Below are positions 8,802-15,107 of a DNA stretch of 16,012 nucleotides, in pieces. How positions within the stretch are numbered: position 1 is the stretch's first letter; the number at the start of each line of letters is the position of its first letter. The notes below the pieces were generated by a model that was not told where the DNA came from, ran no database searches, and saw nothing but the letters and a program-made list of their open reading frames with translations. The stretch covers positions 1 to 16,012 of the forward strand of contig USOK01000008.1 of the NCBI GenBank assembly GCA_900556295.1, given 5' to 3'. The translations under genes and the position numbers were made by a program. The stretch is from an uncultured bacterium (GTDB lineage Bacteria > Cyanobacteriota > Vampirovibrionia > Gastranaerophilales > Gastranaerophilaceae).

Positions 8802-9004
8802 TCTATCTTGAAGCGAGATATGGATCCCACCATACTCTATCCTTTCTATTCTGTTTACTTTTTGTCGGATTAGCAAATCCGACCTACCTAGCTACTTTTC
8901 TTGATACTAGCTTTGCATCTTTGCCTCTATGCATCTTCCGCTTCCTAGCTGCTTAGCTGCTTCTAATTGAATAACAAAATGGTTACCCATCACTATTCAT
9001 CAAC

Positions 9005-10675
9005 CTACCCTTGCTCAATCCAACTCTTAATCTTTTCGCCTGCTTCCTCATCATTTGTATTTGCAAGTTCTGCAGACAAATTAGACAATGTATCAGCCAA
9101 TTGTGCCGGATTTTGTTGTGGTATTGCACCTCTTTGTTGTTGGTCAACCAAACCTTGAGCTAACTCAGATTGTCTTTCTGTCAATTGAGCTGCACGCTGG
9201 CTAATATCTGACAATTGTTGTTCTTGTTCTGCTGCACGCTGTCTTAATTGTTCAACTTCTTGTCTGTTTGCTTCTTGAATTTGTTGAACTTTATTTGAAA
9301 CAGCTTTGAACACAATTACCAAACCAATTGCACTAAGCGCAACTGCAAGCCACCAAGGGTTACCTGTTTCGTCTGGTTTCGGAAGGTTAGAAGGTTTGTC
9401 GCTTGCCAAATATGGGTCAGTCGAGTCAGAAAATGCAATAGAAACATTATCTGCACTAACTTTTGGGCTTGCAGCTTTCGCAATTAACTCTTTTAATTCT
9501 TCCAGCGTTGTATTTGCAGGAAGTGCGTTTTTGTCCAACGTAACGGCAATTGAAATATCCTCAACAACTCCAGGTTTTATGTACTCGTTTGTTTGAGTTT
9601 TTGTAACTCCATATTGAGTTTCAGTTGCAGTTCTTGAATAGTTTCTGTTTTGATTTGAATTTGCGGTTCCGTTTGGCAAGCCATTCGGAAGATATACACT
9701 TACTGCATTAACATTTTTATTAGAATCGCTGGTCTGATCGCCTAAACCTTCTCTAAATGATTGTTCGCTTACAGAAGCTTTTCTATTTGGATCATAATCA
9801 ATCGTAAATTTTTCAACCGGAGCTTGGCGCAAAAATGTACTAACAGTTGCGACATAATTTCCTTGCCCAATCAATCTATCCAACTGTTGGTTAACTTTTG
9901 TTGTCATATATTTATCGTTTTCTTCTAAACGCTGCAACATCTCATCTTCAGCATCCATAATACTGTGATAAGTATTTCCATTTGTATCTGTAATTGCAAT
10001 ATTTTCAGCAGTCAACCCCGTAACACTACCAAGCAACAAGTTTGTAATAGCCTTAACCTTAATTTGATCAAGTTTTGTTGCATCTTTATCCAATGTAACT
10101 TGAACAGTTGCTGTAACCGGTTTTTGCATTGATGTGAACATTGTCTGTTCTGGGATTGAAATAAAGACAGATGCATTATCAACCCCATCAATTCTTCGAA
10201 TTAATCTTGACAATTCTCCATTTATTGCACGAGACAATCTGATTTTTTTGTCTTCTTTTGTTGATGTAAAATCACCTTTATCAAAAATTTCAAGCCCTAT
10301 ATTTTGATCCATCAAACCACTTTGTACAATTTGAATTAGAGCTGTATCTCTATCAGTTGTATAGCAAGCTTTTCTACCAGTTTTACAATCTCCTTTTTTT
10401 AAATAAAGAATAGATTTTGTACCATCTAATCTTCTGCTTACAACGATATCATATTTTGCAAGAAGAGCTTGGATTTCAATAGCTTTACCAGCATTATCTG
10501 TTGTTAACAAATCAACATCGGCTTGTAATGGTTGCCCAGTAATTTCCGTTCCATTCGCAGGCTTTTTAGAAGCCCCAATAATACTAATCGTAACAATCAG
10601 CGCCAAGAATAATACGACCCCGCCAATTATACCATATAGTAAAGGTTTGTTCTCAAGTATTTCTTTAAAATCCAT
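9005..10675 (-). CDS. fliF: Flagellar MS-ring protein FliF
   Basis: FliF forms the inner-membrane MS-ring on which the basal body and export gate assemble. The 556-aa protein has a membrane helix at about 12-34, a YscJ/FliF ring-building domain through about 235 (RLSRAINGELSRLIRRIDGV at 146-165, then FISIPE at 171-176), an extended periplasmic beta-collar region, a second membrane helix at about 441-459 (after NPWW), and a cytoplasmic tail. The tail is unusual: a long Gln/Glu-rich coiled coil at about 462-513 before a final acidic/amphipathic helix (EEAGEKIKSWIEQG) that resembles the FliG-binding end of FliF. Two cysteines (97, 104) sit in an apparent insertion in the first ring-building motif. 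GAGGA six bases before the ATG is a good ribosome site. It follows fliE by 86 bp. Confidence 0.93.
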   Translation of the reverse strand: MDFKEILENKPLLYGIIGGVVLFLALIVTISIIGASKKPANGTEITGQPLQADVDLLTTDNAGKAIEIQALLAKYDIVVSRRLDGTKSILYLKKGDCKTGRKACYTTDRDTALIQIVQSGLMDQNIGLEIFDKGDFTSTKEDKKIRLSRAINGELSRLIRRIDGVDNASVFISIPEQTMFTSMQKPVTATVQVTLDKDATKLDQIKVKAITNLLLGSVTGLTAENIAITDTNGNTYHSIMDAEDEMLQRLEENDKYMTTKVNQQLDRLIGQGNYVATVSTFLRQAPVEKFTIDYDPNRKASVSEQSFREGLGDQTSDSNKNVNAVSVYLPNGLPNGTANSNQNRNYSRTATETQYGVTKTQTNEYIKPGVVEDISIAVTLDKNALPANTTLEELKELIAKAASPKVSADNVSIAFSDSTDPYLASDKPSNLPKPDETGNPWWLAVALSAIGLVIVFKAVSNKVQQIQEANRQEVEQLRQRAAEQEQQLSDISQRAAQLTERQSELAQGLVDQQQRGAIPQQNPAQLADTLSNLSAELANTNDEEAGEKIKSWIEQG

Positions 10676-10761
10676 TTTTTATCCTCTTCACCGGCTTTTG
10701 TTAATTTATTTGATTTACAATAGCCTGCCCAAGTCAGTTTTATTCCTAATCTAAAACTATT

Positions 10762-11100
10762 CTACACCTGAATTTGCATAACTTTATCATACGCTTGAAT
10801 GACTTTTCCAGTAAGTTGTGTCGCAACGTTAATGCTAATTTCTGATTTTGCCATTGCGGTCATAACATCGTGAATATCAACATTCTTACTGCCAGACATT
10901 ACATCTTTCAACAAATCATCCGGCGCATTGAGTTCTGTATTGAGGTTTTCAACCAGTCCTGACATTACTTGTTTAAAGTCTGGTGAAGCCTGGTTTTCAA
11001 CCCTCGTCATCCTTGCTGACGGCATATCTGAAAACCCGGTATCCAATTTTGTGTGCTGAATTCTTCCTGCCAAATCATATTGCGGATAAAAACTTGTCAT
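10762..11100 (-). CDS. fliE: Flagellar hook-basal body adapter FliE
   Basis: FliE joins the MS-ring to the proximal rod and is among the first substrates exported. It is specific to flagella, which makes it the best evidence that this cluster is not an injectisome. The C-terminal half is diagnostic: DIHDVMTAMAKSEISINVAT, then KVIQAYDKVMQIQV, matching the family's 'DvHdVmiA..kAeisf.l...vRnKlv.AY.eiMrMqV'. I place the start at the ATG at 11100 (112 aa) because AAAGG lies 9 bases before it. The longer frame from 11127 adds nine residues (MIDVERQAY) but has no ribosome site. It is first in the visible flagellar run, before fliF. Confidence 0.92.
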   Translation of the reverse strand: MTSFYPQYDLAGRIQHTKLDTGFSDMPSARMTRVENQASPDFKQVMSGLVENLNTELNAPDDLLKDVMSGSKNVDIHDVMTAMAKSEISINVATQLTGKVIQAYDKVMQIQV

Positions 11101-11105
11101 ATATG

Positions 11106-11116
11106 CCTGCCTTTCT
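11106..11116 (-). promoter_or_regulatory. Ribosome binding site that favours the shorter FliE start
   Basis: On the minus strand AGAAAGGCAGG precedes the ATG at 11100 with 5-9 nt spacing, while the upstream ATG at 11127 has only AT-rich sequence in front of it. Confidence 0.5.
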
Positions 11117-11127
11117 ACATCTATCAT

Positions 11128-11301
11128 ACCGTATATTTGAAAAATTTATATAGTAGACAAGTAAAAATCATCCAAATTCAGTAGATAAATCCACAAATTT
11201 CAACCTAATTTACTACCTGTCTTTGCATGGCTTTAATGATTTTTTGTAAAAAAGCAAAAATATCGTTGTTCAAACTTTATAATCATCATCCAACTTTATT
11301 T
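11128..11301. other. Intergenic region upstream of fliE
   Basis: These 174 AT-rich bases lie between the dCMP deaminase stop and fliE. No gene is visible. The nonamer TTGGATGAT occurs twice on the minus strand (near 11164-11172 and 11283-11291). TTGGAT with TATAAA 19 nt downstream is only a weak promoter match, so the start of fliE transcription is unresolved. Confidence 0.4.
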
Positions 11302-11748
11302 TTAACCTTCTTCAAGTTCCCGTCTAATATCCTCAACAGTAACGTGAACAATCGGAGAATTTTTATCTTTTCTTAAAACAACATCCTTAATTCCAGATTG
11401 TACAATAAACCTTTTACACAAAATACAAATAAAGTTATGCCCCCAAATATACATTGTAGACCCTTTGCATCTATCTTGCCCTGCCTGAATAATTGCATTT
11501 TGCTCCGCATGAATTGAACGACAAGTTTCATATCTGGTACCAGATTGAATATTATTTTTAATACGGTAACACTCTCCTCGCTCGTAACAAGATTCAACTT
11601 TTGATGGAGTACCATTATAGCCGGTTGCCTTAATTTTCTTATCTTCACCGACAATAACCGCACCAACTTGCGCTCTAATACAATTTGAACGGCTTGCACA
11701 AGTCTTTGCCAAATCCAAAAAATAATCTTCCCATGATTTAATTTCCAT
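11302..11748 (-). CDS. dCMP deaminase / ComEB-type cytidine deaminase family protein
   Basis: It is predicted to deaminate dCMP to dUMP, feeding thymidylate synthesis in the cytosol. The 148-aa length is normal. The zinc site is readable: HAEQNAI (H80, E82) and the C-x-x-C pair at 108/111 (ICILCKRFIVQSGI). The proline that usually precedes the first of these cysteines (PCxxC) is Ile here. A cysteine-rich segment (SCYERGEC through ETCRSIHAE, about 53-82) fits the additional metal/structural region of dCMP deaminases, and the N-terminal SWEDYFLDLAKTCASRS is typical. A strong ribosome site GGGGAGGAAC lies at 11754-11763, just before the ATG. It is transcribed away from the glycosyltransferase. 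Other members of the deaminase fold (ComE operon protein 2, tRNA-type) are less likely given the motif spacing. Confidence 0.88.
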   Translation of the reverse strand: MEIKSWEDYFLDLAKTCASRSNCIRAQVGAVIVGEDKKIKATGYNGTPSKVESCYERGECYRIKNNIQSGTRYETCRSIHAEQNAIIQAGQDRCKGSTMYIWGHNFICILCKRFIVQSGIKDVVLRKDKNSPIVHVTVEDIRRELEEG

Positions 11749-11824
11749 AAAAAGTTCCTCCCCGATAATTCTATTATAAAATTATACTGCTTGCAAATAA
11801 ATATTTATATAATAACATTAATCT

Positions 11825-12694
11825 ATGTTTAATTTATTTAAAAAGAGTGCGCTAAAAACTATAGATAAACCTGCAACAGACAGAGCAATTGAAGCTTACA
11901 AAGAAAATGGTACAACCGGAGATGAAAATGGAGTAATCATTTCACTTACATCTTTTCCACAAAGAATGTATGAAATTCACTACACATTGTACTCTCTACT
12001 TACACAAACAATTAAGCCGGCAAAAGTAATCTTATGGCTTGGTAGAGAACAGTTTCCAAACCTTGAAAAAGATATCCCAGAAAAAGTTTTGAAACTCAAA
12101 GAAAATGGGTTGACAATCGGCTGGACAAACAACATGTATTCATATACAAAACTTATTCCGGCACTGAAAGAATTTCAAAACAACACAATTGTTACTGCAG
12201 ATGACGATATTTATTACGAAAAAGATTGGCTTGAAAAACTTTTGAACGGTGCAAAAGAGCATCCTGAATGCATTGTCTGCCACAGAGCGCATTTGATTAA
12301 ATTAACAAAAGAAGGTGTTGCACCTTACAAAAAATGGAAAAAGAAAATCAGCAGCAAAAAACCTTCTTATCTAAACTTTTTGACAGGTGTCGGCGGAGTT
12401 CTTTATCCACCAAATGTCTTATACAAGGATATTTTAAACGAGCAACTTTTCACTGAGCTTGCCCCAAAAGCGGACGATGTTTGGTTCTGGGCTATGTCTG
12501 TCTTAAATAAGACAAAAACTTTTGTAATAAAAAATAGAATTAAAGAACTAACATACGTAAATCCGGAAAGAGAACGTGGTTTAACGAACGAACTTACATT
12601 GTTCTCATTCAACAAAAAAGGCGGAAATGATGTGCAAATAGACAAAGTGCTTGAGCATTACCCAAGCATTATCGAAATTTTGAAATCTAAATAA
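11825..12694 (+). CDS. Glycosyltransferase with a DxD-type motif
   Basis: It is probably a nucleotide-sugar-dependent glycosyltransferase with a GT-A-like fold acting in the cytosol on surface glycans; acceptor and donor cannot be read from sequence. The 289 residues contain VIISLTSFPQRM (37-48), PAKVILWLGREQFP (65-78), SYTKLIPAL (106-114), the metal-binding TADDDIYY (124-131), CHRAHLI (152-158), SYLNFLTGVGGVLYPP (181-196) and ADDVWFWAM (216-224). This set recurs in a family of small capsule/LPS-type transferases. No transmembrane helix is predicted, but the first residues (MFNLFKKSALK) are amphipathic and basic. There is no Shine-Dalgarno sequence before the ATG. It is a single gene, convergent with the purH-like gene and divergent from the deaminase, with no sugar-biosynthesis partners nearby. 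Confidence 0.82.
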   Translation: MFNLFKKSALKTIDKPATDRAIEAYKENGTTGDENGVIISLTSFPQRMYEIHYTLYSLLTQTIKPAKVILWLGREQFPNLEKDIPEKVLKLKENGLTIGWTNNMYSYTKLIPALKEFQNNTIVTADDDIYYEKDWLEKLLNGAKEHPECIVCHRAHLIKLTKEGVAPYKKWKKKISSKKPSYLNFLTGVGGVLYPPNVLYKDILNEQLFTELAPKADDVWFWAMSVLNKTKTFVIKNRIKELTYVNPERERGLTNELTLFSFNKKGGNDVQIDKVLEHYPSIIEILKSK

Positions 12695-12716
12695 TTAGAA
12701 TTTTTATTTTATTAAT

Positions 12717-14222
12717 CTATTGTTTATAGTTTCTTATACCGGTTGTAATCATTGCAATACCGTATTTGTCGCACGTTTCAATAATTTTTTGATCTTTTAC
12801 AGACCCACCAGGCTGAATAATCAAGCTAATTCTACCTTGTACCGCAGAATATATACAATCTTCTGCATGTATTGTCGCATCAGAGGCTAAAACAGCTTCT
12901 TTTGAATTATCACAGGCATAATTCAAAGCCTGCTCAACTGCAACAATAGCATTTGTTTGACCTTGAGCAATCGCAACAGTTTTAAAATCTCTAGCGATAA
13001 CTGCTGAATTAGTTTTTGCATACTTAACAACTTTCCATGCAAATATTGCATCCTCAATCTGTTCCTTAGTCGGCTTTTCTCGTGTAACAACTTTGAACAT
13101 ATCTTTGTCCAATTCGCTTAAATCGCTATCCTGAACCAAAGCTCCAAACGGAGAAAGAATAACATCTTCCCTTGCAAGTTTTCTATACTCTTTTAGCGGA
13201 GTGTTCAATTTAACAAGTTTAATTTCTGGATTATCTTTAAATATTTCTAATGCATCATTATTAAAATCAGGTGCGACAATAACTTCTACAGCCATTGAAT
13301 TCAAATGTTTTGCAACTTCTGCATCAACAGGTTTTGAAAAGCCTACCGTACCATAAAAAGAACTTATCGGATCGCAATCAAACGCCTTTGTATACGCATC
13401 ATAAATAGAACGTCCAAGAGCAACTCCACACGGTTTTGTATGTCTGATTATAGAAACAGCGTTTACATCAAAAAATTCACTTACAATATTTGTTGCTTCC
13501 GTAACATTCAAAACATCGTTAAAAGACAATTCTTTTTCGTTCAAAACTTCATAATTAACCATTCTTTCAGTTTTGTAAATTGCACCTTTTTGATGTGGAT
13601 TTTCACCATATTTTAAATCTTTAACCTTTTCAAAACTCAATGTTTTAAATGTTTTTTCTCCAGTTTGCTCAGCAAGCATTGAAGCTACGGCTCTATCATA
13701 ATTTGAAGTCAGATTCAACGCTTTCGCAGCCAGTTTCAAACGCCCAAATTCATTTGCGTTCAATGCAACATAATAATCAACTTTATCTGTAATTACCGTA
13801 ACATTTTTATAATTTTTAGCACCTGCTCTCAACAACGTCAAGCCGACAATATCAATGTTTTTAATCATTTCATCAACATTATCATTTTCTATCACTACAC
13901 GCTCGAATGGGCAAACATTTACAACAACCATATCAAACGATTTTATAGCAAACCTTTCTAACTCGTTTAGTTCTCTAACATCAGAACTATTTGCTAAAAT
14001 TCCTGCCAAAACAGTTTCACTCAATGCTTCAAACTCTTTCATCAACAAACCTGATGTATTAGCGAATTCAGAAAGATTAATGACTTCAATATCTGCACTA
14101 TTCAATAGTTCATAAGTATCACCACCGGCAACAATTTCATAATCAAACTTTTCCGTCAAATTTTTTGCAAAATCTATTAACCCTACTTTATCATATACAC
14201 TTATAAATGCCCTGCGTTTCAT
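12717..14222 (-). CDS. purH: PurH-like protein with degenerate active-site motifs
   Basis: By overall fold this is bifunctional PurH (AICAR formyltransferase and IMP cyclohydrolase, the last two steps of IMP synthesis): 501 aa, N-terminal MGS-like domain (about 1-140) and C-terminal transformylase domain (about 200-501). KYGENPHQ (204-211), PCGVALG, VEVIVAPDF, FAWKVVK and IQPGG are kept. Many normally invariant elements are not: STGGT is VAGGD (31-35), the cyclohydrolase motif FPEMMDGRVKTLHPKVHGG is replaced by LLMKEFEALSETVLAG (59-74), NLYPF is NVCPF (102-106), VKHxNPCG is IRHTKPCG (259-266), AGQMSR is QGQTNA (420-425), ASDAFFPF is ASDATIHA (446-453), and the end RHFRH is RNYKQ. I start it at 14222, with GAGGGA six bases upstream, not the ATG 11 codons earlier. 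It could be a paralogue with another function, so the symbol is provisional. Confidence 0.8.
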   Translation of the reverse strand: MKRRAFISVYDKVGLIDFAKNLTEKFDYEIVAGGDTYELLNSADIEVINLSEFANTSGLLMKEFEALSETVLAGILANSSDVRELNELERFAIKSFDMVVVNVCPFERVVIENDNVDEMIKNIDIVGLTLLRAGAKNYKNVTVITDKVDYYVALNANEFGRLKLAAKALNLTSNYDRAVASMLAEQTGEKTFKTLSFEKVKDLKYGENPHQKGAIYKTERMVNYEVLNEKELSFNDVLNVTEATNIVSEFFDVNAVSIIRHTKPCGVALGRSIYDAYTKAFDCDPISSFYGTVGFSKPVDAEVAKHLNSMAVEVIVAPDFNNDALEIFKDNPEIKLVKLNTPLKEYRKLAREDVILSPFGALVQDSDLSELDKDMFKVVTREKPTKEQIEDAIFAWKVVKYAKTNSAVIARDFKTVAIAQGQTNAIVAVEQALNYACDNSKEAVLASDATIHAEDCIYSAVQGRISLIIQPGGSVKDQKIIETCDKYGIAMITTGIRNYKQ

Positions 14223-14228
14223 TTTTAT

Positions 14229-14234
14229 TCCCTC
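14229..14234 (-). promoter_or_regulatory. Ribosome binding site fixing the PurH start
   Basis: On the minus strand GAGGGA lies six bases before the ATG at 14222. The resulting N-terminus MKRRAFISVYDK matches the normal PurH N-terminus, whereas the ATG at 14255 would add MEKNLYIEGIK and sits at the predicted transcription start. Confidence 0.7.
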
Positions 14235-14259
14235 AATATATAAATTTTTCTCCATATGA

Positions 14260-14268
14260 ATTATAACA
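14260..14268 (-). promoter_or_regulatory. Extended -10 promoter for the purH-like gene
   Basis: The minus strand reads TGTTATAAT, an extended -10 element (TGnTATAAT), about 37 bases before the chosen ATG. No good -35 box is seen at the usual distance, which is common for extended -10 promoters. Confidence 0.5.
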
Positions 14269-14323
14269 TGTTAATCTCAAATAACATATTTTCTTAGCAT
14301 TTCGTAACTATTTGAGGAATTTC

Positions 14324-14352
14324 TTGAAATAATTTCTTGGATATATTATAAT
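14324..14352 (+). promoter_or_regulatory. Sigma-70-type promoter for the 225-aa gene
   Basis: TTGAAA (14324-14329), a 17-bp spacer and a perfect TATAAT (14347-14352) make a near-consensus promoter whose start would fall about 16 bases before the ATG at 14375. A 9-bp direct repeat, AATTTCTTG at 14318-14326 and 14331-14339, overlaps the -35 box and spacer and could be a regulator site. Confidence 0.65.
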
Positions 14353-14374
14353 TTTCCGTGAAAGAGGTTTATTG

Positions 14375-15052
14375 ATGGTAAGTAACAGAATTACAGAAGG
14401 CGTTGGTAAAAAAATAGTTGAAGCCTTAAAACAACAATCAGATATAGAGATTCAAAACGTAGTTGAAAATCCGGCACCTGTTGAAGAAGACCAAACTGCT
14501 CCGGAAGAAAACGAAGTAATTTATAATGAAGAAGAACCAATTTATGAAAACGATGAAACAGCGGATGACTCTGTAGAAGAAACTGAAACTTCTGCGGAAA
14601 CATCTATTGGAACACCAAACTTTGGTTCTACTGCTCAGGATTTTACAAACAAATTTTCTAATCCTCATATAATGAATTTTGCACAACCAGCTCCAATTCA
14701 ATCAATAATGGAAAAAGAAAGTTTTGCAAGCGAACTTGACGGATTTGAAATTCCTACAAATATTGCTGTTCTAAAACAACTTATCAATCAGCTTCCGGCT
14801 GGAGTTTCTCGCCAAACAGGTGCTCAAATTATTAAACAAACAATGGAAGCGCTTGGAATTTCGATGAAAAGTGTTTTGCAAGAAGCGCAACAGGTTCAAG
14901 AAAACTTGAACAACTCTGCTAGAGAATGCCAAACTTCTATTTTGGAATACAAAAAACAAATCAATGTTCTTGAAAAACAATCACAAAAATTCCAAAGACA
15001 ATATTCAGCATTGAATGACATAATCAGCTTGTTTGTCCAAACTAGTTTATAA
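14375..15052 (+). CDS. Unrecognised acidic/coiled-coil protein
   Basis: I do not recognise this 225-aa protein. Residues 1-20 (MVSNRITEGVGKKIVEALKQ) look like a short amphipathic helix. Residues about 30-85 are very acidic and low-complexity (many E, D, T, P), probably disordered. Residues about 115-165 form a helical domain (FEIPTNIAVLKQLINQLPAG, QIIKQTMEALGISMKSVL). Residues about 165-225 form a coiled coil (EYKKQINVLEKQSQKFQRQY) ending in the hydrophobic IISLFVQTSL. There is no signal peptide or membrane helix. This layout suggests a cytosolic scaffold or polymer-associated protein. AGAGG seven bases before the ATG sets the start; a TTG one codon earlier is the less likely alternative. It has its own promoter and a strong terminator, so it is monocistronic and probably well expressed. 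Confidence 0.75.
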   Translation: MVSNRITEGVGKKIVEALKQQSDIEIQNVVENPAPVEEDQTAPEENEVIYNEEEPIYENDETADDSVEETETSAETSIGTPNFGSTAQDFTNKFSNPHIMNFAQPAPIQSIMEKESFASELDGFEIPTNIAVLKQLINQLPAGVSRQTGAQIIKQTMEALGISMKSVLQEAQQVQENLNNSARECQTSILEYKKQINVLEKQSQKFQRQYSALNDIISLFVQTSL

Positions 15053-15075
15053 TTTTTGAATAGATTTATATAACG

Positions 15076-15105
15076 AAAAGGTGCAATATTTAAATTGCAC
15101 CTTTT
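15076..15105. terminator. Bidirectional rho-independent terminator
   Basis: AAAAGGTGCAAT and ATTGCACCTTTT form a perfect 12-bp stem around a 6-nt loop (ATTTAA), followed by T on the plus strand and by TTTT on the minus strand. It lies 23 bases after the 225-aa gene and 2 bases after the stop of the convergent pilin-like gene, so it ends both. Confidence 0.92.
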
Positions 15106-15107
15106 TG

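Larger units (their letters stand above)
8443..9004. other. Long non-coding gap inside the flagellar cluster
   Basis: This 562-bp interval separates fliF from the fliG-position gene. It holds a tandem duplication of a 178-bp unit (8453 to about 8801), then an apparently unique stretch with an 8-bp-stem hairpin at 8864-8883, GTCGGATT/AATCCGAC, with a 4-nt loop. The hairpin is preceded, not followed, by T residues on the plus strand, so it is not an obvious terminator. A perfect 8-bp tandem repeat TAGCTGCT lies at 8946-8961. I see no convincing gene on either strand. It probably acts as a long leader or an insertion within the operon. Confidence 0.6.

Noticed and set aside
8632..8810. A roughly 55-codon open frame on the minus strand in repeat copy 2 (containing FKKYFESVSKVKRYYRAW)
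   Set aside because: Copy 1 has in-frame stops and a one-base length change in the same frame, no good start codon or ribosome site is present, and substitutions between the copies do not look codon-like.
8864..8883. Rho-independent terminator between fliF and the downstream flagellar genes
   Set aside because: The stem is good but no T-tract follows in either orientation; on the minus strand it is followed by A residues.
8759..8956. Plus-strand open frame of 65 codons in the gap between fliF and the fliG-slot gene
   Set aside because: Low-complexity Leu/Phe/Ser composition from pyrimidine-rich DNA, overlap with the repeat, no ribosome site and no family resemblance.
4605..11127. A non-flagellar type III secretion (injectisome) locus
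   Set aside because: FliE is flagellum-specific, FliF has the flagellar two-helix form, and no secretin, needle or injectisome-specific gene is visible.
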